From: an uncultured Lachnospiraceae bacterium
GTDB lineage: Bacteria; Bacillota; Clostridia; Lachnospirales; Lachnospiraceae
Assembly: GCA_910579275.1 (NCBI GenBank)
Contig: CAJTTO010000002.1
Span: 62,001-126,000, forward strand
Length of the DNA stretch: 64,000 bases
Direction: 5' to 3'
The position numbers were made by a program, and so were the translations under genes. The notes beneath the pieces are model-generated. The model was not told the origin of the DNA. It made no database searches and worked only from the letters and a program-made list of their open reading frames with translations. Each line of letters starts with the position of its first letter. Position 1 is the stretch's first letter. Positions 23,468-32,276 of this stretch are shown piece by piece.

Positions 23468-24910
23468 ATGGATATTTTAGCATATAGCGCCGTAGAACTT
23501 TCTGCGGCGATCAAGCAGGGAACGGTCACGGCAGTGGATGCCATGGCGGCTGTGCTGTCAAGGATTGATGAGAGGGAAAGAGACATCAATGCCTATGTTA
23601 CGATGGATAGGGAACAGGCATTGAAGGCAGCGGCAGCCGTACAGGAAAAAATTGAGAAAGGCGAGCTGAACGGAGTTCTCGCAGGCGTGCCTGTGGCGGT
23701 GAAGGACAATCTGTGCACAGAAGGAATGCGCACCACATGTTCTTCAAAAATACTGGAAAACTTTGTCCCGACGTTCTCGGCAGAGGCGGTGGTCAACCTC
23801 GAAAAAGCAGGGGCAGTGGTGATTGGCAAGACCAACATGGACGAGTTTGCGATGGGTTCGACAACAGAGACCTCCGCATATGGCGTGACCAGAAATCCGT
23901 GGAACACAGACCATGTTCCGGGCGGTTCTTCGGGCGGCTCGGCGGCGGCAGTAGCGGCGGGAGAGTGCTATTTTGCGCTGGGGTCTGACACAGGCGGCTC
24001 CATCAGACAGCCGGCTTCTTTCTGCGGCGTGGTGGGATTGAAGCCCACATACGGAACCGTTTCGCGCTATGGCTTAGTCGCATATGGCTCGTCACTGGAC
24101 CAGATTGGACCGCTGACAAAAAATGTGGCGGACTGCGCGGCTGTCTTGGAGGTCATTGCGTCCCATGACGTAAAAGATGCTACTTCGATCAATAGAAAAG
24201 AAGAGAATAAGGATACTGATTTTACAGCGGCACTGGTGGACGATGTAAAAGGAATGAAAATCGGCATTCCGAGAGATTATTTTGGGGAGGGGCTTGACGG
24301 CGAAGTAAAAGATGCGGTGCTTGCGGCAGCAAAACAGCTTGCGGCAAAGGGAGCGGTTGTTGAGGAGTTTGACCTGAGCCTTGTCGCGTATGCGATACCA
24401 GCTTACTATACAATTGCGGCGGCGGAGGCAAGCTCGAATCTCGAACGGTTTGACGGCATCAAGTACGGTTATCGCGCAGCGTCATTTGAGGGACTTCATG
24501 ATATGTACAAAAAGACGCGCTCGGAAGGCTTTGGTGCAGAGGCGAAGCGCAGAATCATGCTCGGCTCGTTTGTGCTAAGCTCCGGTTACTATGATGCCTA
24601 TTATCTCAAAGCCCTGAAGGTAAAGGCGATGATAAAGAACGCTTTTGATGACGCCTTTGCAAAGTATGACTTGATTCTTGGACCTGTCGCGCCAACCACT
24701 GCGCCAAAGCTGGGGGAAAGCTTGTCAGATCCGCTCAAAATGTATCTTGGAGACATTTATACCATATCGGTCAATCTGGCAGGACTGCCCGCAATCTCGC
24801 TGCCATGCGGGAAGGATTCGAAAGGGCTGCCAATCGGGTTACAGCTGATTGCGGACAGTTTTCAGGAAAAGAAACTGATACAGGCAGCGTATACTTATGA
24901 AAAACAGTGA
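23468..24910 (+). CDS. gatA: Asp-tRNA(Asn)/Glu-tRNA(Gln) amidotransferase subunit A (glutaminase)
   Basis: The protein has 480 residues. The amidase-signature triad is intact: Lys79 in PVAVKDN, cis-Ser154 in PGGSSGGSAA and nucleophile Ser178 in SDTGGSIRQPA, the same numbers as in the Staphylococcus enzyme. It hydrolyses glutamine and feeds ammonia to GatB for conversion of Asp-tRNA(Asn) to Asn-tRNA(Asn), and possibly of Glu-tRNA(Gln) to Gln-tRNA(Gln). It follows gatC by 15 bp in the T-box operon. Confidence 0.97.
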   Translation: MDILAYSAVELSAAIKQGTVTAVDAMAAVLSRIDERERDINAYVTMDREQALKAAAAVQEKIEKGELNGVLAGVPVAVKDNLCTEGMRTTCSSKILENFVPTFSAEAVVNLEKAGAVVIGKTNMDEFAMGSTTETSAYGVTRNPWNTDHVPGGSSGGSAAAVAAGECYFALGSDTGGSIRQPASFCGVVGLKPTYGTVSRYGLVAYGSSLDQIGPLTKNVADCAAVLEVIASHDVKDATSINRKEENKDTDFTAALVDDVKGMKIGIPRDYFGEGLDGEVKDAVLAAAKQLAAKGAVVEEFDLSLVAYAIPAYYTIAAAEASSNLERFDGIKYGYRAASFEGLHDMYKKTRSEGFGAEAKRRIMLGSFVLSSGYYDAYYLKALKVKAMIKNAFDDAFAKYDLILGPVAPTTAPKLGESLSDPLKMYLGDIYTISVNLAGLPAISLPCGKDSKGLPIGLQLIADSFQEKKLIQAAYTYEKQ

Positions 24911-24972
24911 TGACAGGCGGCTTAAAAATGGGGATTGTGTTCGTAAGATGATAAAAAATGAGGAGTGAGAAA

Positions 24973-26403
24973 ATGGCAAAACAATATGAGACTGTGATTG
25001 GTCTGGAAGTTCATGTGGAGCTTGCGACAAAGACGAAAATATTCTGCGGCTGTTCCACGGCGTTTGGCGGGGCGCCGAATACCCATACCTGCCCTGTCTG
25101 CACAGGGATGCCGGGTTCGCTTCCGGTGCTGAATAAGCAGGTGGTAAATGCTGCGATGGCAGTCGGGCTTGCCACCAACTGCACGATTACACAGTACTGT
25201 AAGTTTGACCGGAAAAATTATTTTTATCCAGACAACCCGCAGAATTATCAAATCAGCCAGCTTTATCTGCCGATTTGTAGAAACGGGCATGTGGACATTG
25301 AGACTTCCGAGGGAAAAAAGTCGGTGGGAATCCATGAGATTCATATGGAGGAGGACGCCGGAAAGCTGATTCATGACGAGTGGGAGGACTGTTCGCTGGT
25401 GGATTATAACCGTTCCGGTGTGCCGCTCATAGAGATTGTTTCAGAGCCGGACATGCGGAGTGCCGAGGAGGTTATCGCCTACCTTGAAAAGCTGCGCATG
25501 ATCGTGCAGTATCTCGGAGCTTCGGACTGTAAATTAAACGAAGGCTCCATGCGTGCGGATGTCAACCTTTCTGTCAGGGAGGTCGGCGCAGAAACGTTCG
25601 GGACGCGCACGGAGATGAAGAATCTCAACTCGTTTCGGGCGATTACCCATGCGATTGCAGGGGAACGTGAACGTCAGATTGAACTGCTTGAATCGGGGCA
25701 GCAGGTGACACAGGAGACGAGACGCTGGGACGATGCAAAAGAGTATTCCTACGCGATGCGCTCGAAGGAGGACGCGCAGGATTACAGGTATTTTCCAGAC
25801 CCGGATTTGCCGCCCATCTATATCAGTGACGAGTGGATTGCCCAGATTCGTGACAGCCAGCCGGAGTTTCGCGAGGAGAAAATGGCGCGCTACAAAACAG
25901 AGTTTGACATTCCAGAGTACGATATCGGCATCATCACGGATTCCAAGCATCTTGCAGATTTATTCGAGGAGACTGTGGCAATCTGCGGCCAGCCGAAAAA
26001 GGTGTCAAACTGGCTGATGGGGGAGACACTTCGGCTATTGAAAGAAAAGGGCATGGATCCTGAGGAAATCTGTTTCTCGCCCGAAAATTTGGCAAAGCTA
26101 ATCGGGCTGGTGGACAGTAAGGCAGTGAACTCCACGGTGGCAAAGGAAGTGTTTGAAGTGATGTTTGCCGAGGACATGGATCCTGAAAAGTATGTGGAGG
26201 AGAAGGGCTTAAAGACAGTAAACGACGAGGGGGCGCTTAGAAAGGCGGTCGAGGAGGTCATTCGTGCAAACCCGCAGTCTGTGGCAGATTACCGAGGCGG
26301 CAAGGAAAAGGCGATCGGTTTTCTGGTCGGACAGACCATGAAAGCAATGCGGGGAAAAGCTGACCCCGGTACGGTAAATAAGGTGCTCAAGGAACTGTTA
26401 TAA
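24973..26403 (+). CDS. gatB: Asp-tRNA(Asn)/Glu-tRNA(Gln) amidotransferase subunit B
   Basis: The protein has 476 residues. VIGLEVHVEL opens the kinase-like cradle; the zinc site is Cys25, Cys27, Cys40 and Cys43 in FCGCS and THTCPVC; RSGVPLIEIVSEPD and MRADVNLSVR are the usual conserved blocks; the C-terminal tail (about residues 400-476) is the YqeY-like tRNA-binding domain. I use the ATG at 24973 because GAGGAG lies 8-13 nt upstream; a start at 24958 would cover it. It phosphorylates and amidates the tRNA-bound Asp or Glu. It ends the operon. Confidence 0.97.
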   Translation: MAKQYETVIGLEVHVELATKTKIFCGCSTAFGGAPNTHTCPVCTGMPGSLPVLNKQVVNAAMAVGLATNCTITQYCKFDRKNYFYPDNPQNYQISQLYLPICRNGHVDIETSEGKKSVGIHEIHMEEDAGKLIHDEWEDCSLVDYNRSGVPLIEIVSEPDMRSAEEVIAYLEKLRMIVQYLGASDCKLNEGSMRADVNLSVREVGAETFGTRTEMKNLNSFRAITHAIAGERERQIELLESGQQVTQETRRWDDAKEYSYAMRSKEDAQDYRYFPDPDLPPIYISDEWIAQIRDSQPEFREEKMARYKTEFDIPEYDIGIITDSKHLADLFEETVAICGQPKKVSNWLMGETLRLLKEKGMDPEEICFSPENLAKLIGLVDSKAVNSTVAKEVFEVMFAEDMDPEKYVEEKGLKTVNDEGALRKAVEEVIRANPQSVADYRGGKEKAIGFLVGQTMKAMRGKADPGTVNKVLKELL

Positions 26404-26427
26404 ATTTCTATATATTTTTACACAAAG

Positions 26428-26477
26428 AGTCATATTCCAACATAAGCTATAATAAAATTATAGATTGGAATATGACT
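26428..26477. promoter_or_regulatory. Nested palindrome with -10 box ending at the DUF4474 start codon
   Basis: AGTCATATTCCAA (26428-26440) and TTGGAATATGACT (26465-26477) are perfect 13-bp inverted copies. Between them CTATAAT and ATTATAG form a second dyad around AAA, so TATAAT can be read on both strands. The right arm ends one base before the ATG at 26479. No T-run follows, so it is a poor terminator for gatB. It could be a promoter with an operator, or a hairpin that hides the start codon. Confidence 0.55.
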
Positions 26478-26478
26478 T

Positions 26479-27414
26479 ATGTATTTCTTCCTAATCATTT
26501 TGTTACTTGTTGCGCTTATTTGCAGTGTCTTTTTCCATTTTCGGAAAAAGAAGATTGTCTGCAAGATTCAGTGTATGGACAAATGCCAGAAATGCTGCAA
26601 GGTAGAGGAACTTGTCAAGCCGTTTGGCTATTGCTTCCATGAGGAGTGCGGATTTTTTTCAAGCACGCTGGACGCATGGCAGAGAGAGGCGGGCTATGCA
26701 TGGATATACGATTACATGGCGCCCCGCTTTCAGATGGTTTTTGACGCGCTTCCGGTCTACTTTGACTATGAAGGCAAAACGTGGCTGATTGAGTTCTGGA
26801 AAGGGCAGTACGGCATCAATGCGGGAGCGGAAATCGGCATTTACCATGCCGACCGGATTCTCTCGGAGAAAGAGTACAAAACAACGCGTTTTGAGGCGGT
26901 GTCAAACACGGAACTGCTAAACTGCTCGTTTGTACTTTGCGGAAAGAACGGCAGTTGTGTCAAGATTGCGCAAAACCACTGGTGGCTCACGGCGTTCTTT
27001 ACAGGAAGCTTTGTGTGGCCGTCTGATTTGTGCATGAAAGCGACAATAAAGTTCCCGGACAAAAGAATGCAGTTTGCCTTTATCAGCGGACTGCGCAAGG
27101 CGGGCTGCGCGGAGCAGAATTTCTCTGTCAACGGATTTTGTGTGATCGTTCATTTTAACCGCGCGCGCAAGGTGCGGTATAAACTGTGTACGCGGTTCTG
27201 GCGTTGTTTCTCACAGTGGAAAAACAAGATTTTCTGCAAGCTCTACCTTTGGGTGACAAAGCCGTTCCAGTGTACCGAGGATCGGGTTTTGTGTCTGTAC
27301 TACTTCATTCCGATTGCGTTTCGCCGGCTGTTTCGGATACGCCGTTTCAACAAGCGCTGTCACCGGAAGGAGCGCTGCTGCCGCAAGCGGTGCTGTAGAA
27401 AGGGACGTCTGTGA
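26479..27414 (+). CDS. DUF4474 membrane-anchored protein with basic Cys-rich tail
   Basis: The protein has 311 residues. One N-terminal membrane span (residues 2-21) is followed by a short CxxCxxCC stretch (MDKCQKCCKV). The central region FSSTLDAWQREAGYAWIYD and VYFDYEGKTWLIEFWKGQYG is the conserved core of DUF4474, whose function is unknown. The C-terminal 60 residues are very rich in Arg, Lys and Cys (RRFNKRCHRKERCCRKRCCR). No Shine-Dalgarno is seen; a palindrome abuts the ATG. It overlaps the phosphoesterase gene by 4 nt (GTGA), so the two are probably translated together. The domain name is fairly sure, the role is not known. Confidence 0.75.
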   Translation: MYFFLIILLLVALICSVFFHFRKKKIVCKIQCMDKCQKCCKVEELVKPFGYCFHEECGFFSSTLDAWQREAGYAWIYDYMAPRFQMVFDALPVYFDYEGKTWLIEFWKGQYGINAGAEIGIYHADRILSEKEYKTTRFEAVSNTELLNCSFVLCGKNGSCVKIAQNHWWLTAFFTGSFVWPSDLCMKATIKFPDKRMQFAFISGLRKAGCAEQNFSVNGFCVIVHFNRARKVRYKLCTRFWRCFSQWKNKIFCKLYLWVTKPFQCTEDRVLCLYYFIPIAFRRLFRIRRFNKRCHRKERCCRKRCCRKGRL

Positions 27415-28277
27415 GTGTTTCATCACGGCTGGGGCATGCTTTTCGGGATGCCCCGACCCTGCCGCTTACCTATCGCTCGCGGTATGTCCTGATGAGTGAC
27501 TGCCACAGAGGGATTGGCACCTCCTCTGATAATTTCCTGAAAAACCAGCATTTATTTTTTGCGGCGCTAAAGTACTATTACAAAAGAGGATATACGTATA
27601 TCGAGCTTGGTGACGGGGACGAACTCTGGGAAAACCGCAGCATGAAAAATATTGTCGAAGTACATGACGAGGTTTTTGAGATGTTTGCGCAGCTGCACAG
27701 GCAGAACAGGCTGTATCTCATCTATGGAAACCACGATATGATCAAAAAGAAAAAGAAACAGCAACAGCAGCTTCCGTACACTTTTTATGAGGGAATCATT
27801 TTAAGTCCGCCCAATATGCCGCAGCGTGCGCTGTACCTGACACATGGGCATCAGGCAAGCCTGTTCAATTCTACATTTTGGCGGGTGGCATGTTTCTGTG
27901 TCCGGTATTTGTGGAGCCCGCTGGAAAATCTCGGTGTGCTTGACCCGACCAGCGCAGCGAAAAACTACCGTGTGAAAAACAAATGCGAGACGCGGCTGAG
28001 TGACTGGGCATCCGAAAACAGACACATTCTGATTACAGGGCACACACATCGTCCCGTGATGCCGGGTGAGCCTTCCTTCTATTATAATACAGGCAGCTGT
28101 GTCCATCCGCGCTGCATTACCTGCATTGAGATTGAGCAGGGTGTCATGACTCTGGTAAAGTGGAGTATGAGCGCCCGCGCCGACAGCACATTGTATGTGG
28201 CGCGCGAGCGGATTTCGGGATTTGTGCCGCTGTTATCGGATCGTTTGTATGGAATGACACAAGGTGCAGGACGGTGA
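27411..28277 (+). CDS. Calcineurin-like metallophosphoesterase
   Basis: The protein has 288 residues. The metal-binding motifs are in order: SDCHRG, LGDGDELWE, YGNHDM, THGHQ and GHTHRP. FNSTFWRV and the spacing resemble UDP-2,3-diacylglucosamine-pyrophosphatase-like and other membrane-side phosphoesterases. The GTG at 27411 overlaps the upstream stop as GTGA, which supports coupled translation with the DUF4474 gene; the next internal ATG is far downstream. The substrate is unknown. The gene ends near an imperfect hairpin (28305-28344). Confidence 0.82.
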   Translation: MSVSSRLGHAFRDAPTLPLTYRSRYVLMSDCHRGIGTSSDNFLKNQHLFFAALKYYYKRGYTYIELGDGDELWENRSMKNIVEVHDEVFEMFAQLHRQNRLYLIYGNHDMIKKKKKQQQQLPYTFYEGIILSPPNMPQRALYLTHGHQASLFNSTFWRVACFCVRYLWSPLENLGVLDPTSAAKNYRVKNKCETRLSDWASENRHILITGHTHRPVMPGEPSFYYNTGSCVHPRCITCIEIEQGVMTLVKWSMSARADSTLYVARERISGFVPLLSDRLYGMTQGAGR

Positions 28278-28304
28278 GTCGAGCAGTGTGCACAACACCT
28301 GTAC

Positions 28305-28344
28305 TGGACTGTATCACCCGCAATGGAAAAGGTGGTACAGTTCA
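28305..28344. other. Imperfect hairpin between convergent genes
   Basis: TGGACTGTATCACC (28305-28318) and GGTGGTACAGTTCA (28331-28344) pair except for two positions. It lies between the stops of two convergent genes. There is no clear T-run, so termination is possible but not shown. Confidence 0.4.
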
Positions 28345-28363
28345 GCTTGCCATATAGGTTATA

Positions 28364-28846
28364 TCAAGCTTCTCCAAGCGCTAACACATCGCTTTTATGC
28401 GCTATAATCAAATCATACATCCACTTAAAGATGTATTTCTCATAATCGCTGATCCATTTGTCTACGCGTTCGGTTTCATCGAACCATTCTTCCGGGTAAT
28501 CAAAGTTTTGCTGGTACTTCTCATTTGCGTAGTCGTGCATGCCGCACGCATAAATATCTGCCATTTCCTTTTCGCCATTGGTTTTTAGGAAGGATATCAC
28601 CCGCTCAAATTTCCCCTTTTGGAACGATCCGCTCTCATAATACTGCCATACCCCGCACCGGACACTCATTCCCTGCCAGTTATTGATTTCCATATACATA
28701 AAGGCAGTGTCTGGAATGTCTGCATAGGGTGTGTATTTGAACTTGTCGTAAAACAACATGAAAATCTCGCCGTCATAGTTCCAAAAGTTTTCATGTCCCG
28801 ATAATTCCGCAGAAGCAATCAACTCATTTATAGCGTTGTAAGTCAT
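28364..28846 (-). CDS. Hypothetical protein, possibly DMP19/DUF4375-like
   Basis: The protein has 160 residues, is acidic and aromatic-rich, with no signal or membrane span. VRCGVWQYYESGSFQKGKFE with the following SFLKTNGEKEMADIY resembles the GxxQYFxxxSG-helix block of DMP19/DUF4375 proteins, but I am not sure. PEEWFDETERVDKW is also notable. It is a single gene, converging on the phosphoesterase and read away from the next promoter. DMP19-like proteins are often immunity or DNA-mimic proteins; that role is not shown here. Confidence 0.5.
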   Translation of the reverse strand: MTYNAINELIASAELSGHENFWNYDGEIFMLFYDKFKYTPYADIPDTAFMYMEINNWQGMSVRCGVWQYYESGSFQKGKFERVISFLKTNGEKEMADIYACGMHDYANEKYQQNFDYPEEWFDETERVDKWISDYEKYIFKWMYDLIIAHKSDVLALGEA

Positions 28847-29023
28847 GTCATACCTCCATAAAATATAGTTTTCCCAAATTCTGACCTATACCTCTAACAG
28901 AATATCACAATCGCACATACATTTCTACCAAATTTCTATTAAATCTTTTCCCCTTTCGATTCACATAGCCTTGTTGTCCGTTAGGCTGTTTGCCTTTCGC
29001 TTTGAAGTTTTTGTCCTGTACAT

Positions 29024-29052
29024 TTGACAATATAGTTCGCTTTTTCTATAAT
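29024..29052 (+). promoter_or_regulatory. Consensus sigma-A promoter
   Basis: TTGACA (29024-29029), a 17-nt spacer and TATAAT (29047-29052) match the consensus exactly. It drives the small Cys-rich gene at 29124. The stretch 28847-29023 before it shows no gene or clear structure. Confidence 0.85.
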
Positions 29053-29123
29053 GAAAAAATGAGTCAAAGTTTTGTTCGTCGTTTCTAAGAAATATTATTT
29101 AAGATGTAAAGGAAGATTTTTCC

Positions 29124-29387
29124 ATGAATTCACACCGCTTTTTTGAGAATAAAGATTGTGCATATTTTCCCTGTCATCATGGGGTGAAAGAATTGAATTG
29201 TCTGTTTTGTTTCTGCCCGCTGTACTTGAGGGAAAACTGTCCGGGAAATCCAGTGTACATAGAAGCAGACGGGAGGCGCATCAGGGATTGTTCCAATTGT
29301 GTATTTCCGCACTGTCCGGAAAATTATGACCGCGTGATTCAGCTTTTATCGAATGCTGAACAGCACCAGAAAACTTCATCAACATAG
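29124..29387 (+). CDS. Cysteine-rich small domain protein (PF04071-like)
   Basis: The protein has 87 residues and 9 cysteines: NKDCAYFPCHHG, LNCLFCFCPLY, ENCPGN and DCSNCVFPHC. The order ENKDC-YFPCH followed by NCLFCFCPLY and the later C-NC-FPH match the cysteine-rich small domain family, which probably binds zinc or an iron-sulphur centre and in some genomes sits with corrinoid genes. No such genes are near here. A consensus promoter lies 72 bp upstream. Role unknown. Confidence 0.75.
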   Translation: MNSHRFFENKDCAYFPCHHGVKELNCLFCFCPLYLRENCPGNPVYIEADGRRIRDCSNCVFPHCPENYDRVIQLLSNAEQHQKTSST

Positions 29388-29526
29388 AAATGGAAATAAA
29401 ACGGTTGACAAATGGAAATAAAATGGATATAATTTGACTAAGTTATATGTAAAACGTGAATACTACTGAGTTGTTTTTATGGGGCAGGGTACGAACCATA
29501 AATAGCAGTATTGCGGAGGGACATTT

Positions 29527-30309
29527 ATGACCATAGAAGAAATGAAACAGAGGAAATTACAGAAAGGCTACAGCTATGCTCAGATTTCCGAGTTATCCGG
29601 GGTGCCGCTTGGCACGGTCCAGAAGATTTTTTCGGGGGAGACTGAGCGTCCGCGGTATGCCACGCTTCAGGCGCTGGAACAGGTATTAAAGAGTGAGGAT
29701 ACCAATATGGTGTTGAATGACAGTATGGTTTATTCCTATGGTAGTCCGCTGGAGAAGAACCCGGGGGCTTACACAATAGCGGATTATTTTACCATACCGG
29801 ACGAAATTAGAGTAGAGTTGATTGACGGTGCGATTTATGATATGGCAGCGCCTGATTTTGAGCATCAGAAGATTGTCGGTGAGATTTACAGGCAGATTGC
29901 AAATTATATATTGGAGAATAATGTACAGTGCGAGGCGGGGATCTCTCCGATTGATGTGCGGCTTGACTGTGATGACAGGACGATGGTGCAGCCTGATCTC
30001 TTGATTTTGTTTGATCATGAAAAGATACAGAACGGGAAAGTGTTTGGCGCGCCGGATTTCGTGCTGGAGGTGATCTCGCCGTCAACTAAGCGGAAGGATT
30101 ATTTCAAGAAACTGGAGAAATATGAGAATGCCGGGGTGCGCGAATACTGGATTCTGGATCCATACAAAAAGCAGCTGCTTGTCTTTTTCTTTGAGGGGGA
30201 TATTTATGCCCAGAGATATGATTTGACACAGCCGGTTGCACTTCATATATATGGGGGAGCGTTACAGATTTCTTTTGACCATATATTGAAATGGTGCAGC
30301 CGTATGTAG
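29527..30309 (+). CDS. Uma2 family endonuclease fused to an N-terminal XRE helix-turn-helix
   Basis: The protein has 260 residues. Residues 1-60 form an XRE-type HTH (YSYAQISELSGVPLGTVQKI). From about residue 75 the Uma2 (DUF820) PD-(D/E)XK fold begins: DGAIYDMAAPDFEHQKIVGE, then VQPDLLILFD, GAPDFVLEVISPST and the catalytic-core end AGVREYWILDPYKK. Asp in VQPDL, Glu in FVLEV and the following Lys are the likely nuclease residues. GGAGGGA lies before the ATG. Uma2 genes are very common in Clostridia and cyanobacteria; their role is unclear. A DprA-like gene follows after 12 bp. Confidence 0.85.
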   Translation: MTIEEMKQRKLQKGYSYAQISELSGVPLGTVQKIFSGETERPRYATLQALEQVLKSEDTNMVLNDSMVYSYGSPLEKNPGAYTIADYFTIPDEIRVELIDGAIYDMAAPDFEHQKIVGEIYRQIANYILENNVQCEAGISPIDVRLDCDDRTMVQPDLLILFDHEKIQNGKVFGAPDFVLEVISPSTKRKDYFKKLEKYENAGVREYWILDPYKKQLLVFFFEGDIYAQRYDLTQPVALHIYGGALQISFDHILKWCSRM

Positions 30310-30321
30310 AAGATCGAGACT

Positions 30322-31080
30322 GTGAAACAGCAGTTCAAATTTAGGGAGATGATCAATATCGTTTGGGAGGATGGGATTCAGCAGGCAGACATAAGAAGTG
30401 AAGCGTATCCTCAGCGGCTGTGTTCCATTGCAAAGGCGCCGGACTGCGTATTTTACAGGGGAAATATTGCGTGCATCAATCAAAATCACAGCATTGCAGT
30501 GATTGGCAGCAGGCGTGTGTCGGAGAGTGGGAGAGCGCTTGCCTATCGGATTGGCTACGCATTGGGCACAAGGGGAATCAATGTGGTAAACGGACTTGCG
30601 CTGGGGTGCGACACGTATGCGCTGTATGGGGCACTTGCGGCAGGCGGGACGTGTGTCGCGGTAATGCCTTGCGGATTGGAGCAGATTGTGCCGCATTCCA
30701 ATGTGTTTCTTGCAAAAAAACTGTTGTCAAACGGTGGGTGTCTGGTCAGCGAATATCCGCCCTCAACGCCTGTACAGCGGTATCGGTATGTGGAAAGAGA
30801 CCGCATTCAAAGCGGAATCAGCGATGGTGTGCTCGTGATCGAGGCGGCAAGTGACAGCGGCACGATGCACACGGTTCGGTACGCGATTCGGCAGGGACGC
30901 AGTCTGGCATGTATAGACAGTCGGCTCGTGCGGATTCATTCTGGAAATCAATGGATTGCGGGGCAAAATGGAACATATGTGATAAGGGAAACAGGGGATT
31001 TGGACGGTTTCGTTACAGAGATACAGCAGAAGATTGTCTATAGGCAGATAACATTAGAAACAGCTGCTTGGCGTTTGTGA
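30322..31080 (+). CDS. Short DprA/Smf-like DNA-processing protein
   Basis: The protein has 252 residues, mostly the extended Rossmann fold of DprA. AVIGSRRVSESGRALAYRIG is the GSR motif; VNGLALGCDTYALYGALAAG, VAVMPCGLEQIVPHSN, LVSEYPPSTPVQRYRYVERD and SGTMHTVRYAIRQGRSL follow the DprA order. The usual N-terminal SAM-like domain and C-terminal winged helix are missing. The GTG at 30322 is accepted because it comes 12 bp after the Uma2 stop; an in-frame ATG at 30349 is also possible. DprA loads RecA on incoming single strands; stand-alone short forms may act elsewhere in DNA uptake or defence. The fold is firm, the role is open. Confidence 0.82.
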   Translation: MKQQFKFREMINIVWEDGIQQADIRSEAYPQRLCSIAKAPDCVFYRGNIACINQNHSIAVIGSRRVSESGRALAYRIGYALGTRGINVVNGLALGCDTYALYGALAAGGTCVAVMPCGLEQIVPHSNVFLAKKLLSNGGCLVSEYPPSTPVQRYRYVERDRIQSGISDGVLVIEAASDSGTMHTVRYAIRQGRSLACIDSRLVRIHSGNQWIAGQNGTYVIRETGDLDGFVTEIQQKIVYRQITLETAAWRL

Positions 31081-31163
31081 GCAGTGCCGCACATTTAGGA
31101 ACTGTACCTTAGGAACAGTGGGAAAAAGAGATGCGCACTGATGCGCATAGGGGGGGTATTACA

Positions 31164-32255
31164 ATGAATTATAATGCATTTCAGACATATTTAGAGATTT
31201 TTCGTTTAGATGAAGTAAAAGTAATCGGTAAAGATGTCATGCTCGATGATGTGTGTATTCATATCGTCGGTATGGGACTCCGAAAGGAGTGTCACAATAA
31301 GGGGGCGTTTTTATACATATTGGAGGAACAGCCGTTACAGGAAGAATACACTTCCTGCAAAAATAATCAGACGAAAAGGGAATCCATGCTGGAATCTGGT
31401 CGTACAGATCAAAAAAGCGGCGGGTCACTGTATATCAGGCAAATAAAAATAGGAGAAACGTGCTATTCTTTTCAAGGCGGCAGTGTGGGCGGTCTGATGC
31501 AGGCAGATTTTGTACAAGCATATCTTCTTTTTCAACAAATGATGGAAAAGGGGTGGCGTATACCCCAAACCTCTCCTTATTATGAAATGGACTGGAATCA
31601 TATAGGGCTGTCAGAGCTGCGCCTGAATGGTATTTATGATAAACTTCCAGAACTTACAGGGGAAATCGGACAGTTGACATTGGGCTCAACAAGCAGACAA
31701 TATGCTGTGCAGATTCCTGTAACATTAGAACGGGGGAAAACTGCTGAGCTTCGATTTTCTTTGGAGGAGGGCGGAGAGGAAATTATTTGTTACATCAATC
31801 AGGTAGGAATGTCACAACCTTTGCAGGAACAACAAGAAAGATTTCAGGATGCACAATATCAGGAAATGGCGTTACAGCATCTGTCAATAGAAGAATTTGA
31901 GAAGATGAAAAAAAGTGTTCTGGACGCACTTGAAGAACAATGTCCTGCGGGAATGGGGTATTTTACAGTAGAGTATGAATGCACCAAGGAAGGTTTCAGT
32001 GCGCACTTTGATACTGCCGAGGAGCTGGACCGTATTTCGGCGCCTGTCGAGACGCAGATCATCGGCGGAAGTACAGGTGTCACAACGATTATGATGATGG
32101 GCGGAAAGCCTGAGCAGGAGACCGGACCGCATGGATTGCGAAACAGAAGCACCGTAGTGCAGGCTGTAGTGCCGGTAGAAACGCAAACGCTCGCGGCAGA
32201 GTTGTTTCTCATGATCGAGACAATACCTGAAAAGGTGTATTGTTTTCATACATAA
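31164..32255 (+). CDS. Hypothetical protein, possibly DUF3878
   Basis: The protein has 363 residues. The start at 31164 follows a GGGGGGG run 9 nt upstream; a longer reading from 31131 is less likely. No signal peptide, membrane span or known catalytic motif is seen. DVCIHIVGMGLRKECHNKGA and the C-terminal GGSTGVTTIMMMGGKPEQE are distinctive and may be family blocks. The general look, and the Clostridia-only neighbourhood, recall DUF3878, but I am not sure. It sits 21 bp before the GHKL kinase gene and may be co-transcribed with it. Confidence 0.55.
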   Translation: MNYNAFQTYLEIFRLDEVKVIGKDVMLDDVCIHIVGMGLRKECHNKGAFLYILEEQPLQEEYTSCKNNQTKRESMLESGRTDQKSGGSLYIRQIKIGETCYSFQGGSVGGLMQADFVQAYLLFQQMMEKGWRIPQTSPYYEMDWNHIGLSELRLNGIYDKLPELTGEIGQLTLGSTSRQYAVQIPVTLERGKTAELRFSLEEGGEEIICYINQVGMSQPLQEQQERFQDAQYQEMALQHLSIEEFEKMKKSVLDALEEQCPAGMGYFTVEYECTKEGFSAHFDTAEELDRISAPVETQIIGGSTGVTTIMMMGGKPEQETGPHGLRNRSTVVQAVVPVETQTLAAELFLMIETIPEKVYCFHT

Positions 32256-32276
32256 TTAGAGAAGGTGGACTGAATC

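Noticed and set aside
30322..31080. Competence-type dprA (full housekeeping gene).
   Set aside because: The SAM-like and winged-helix ends are missing and no topA/smf-type neighbours occur, so I call it only DprA-like.
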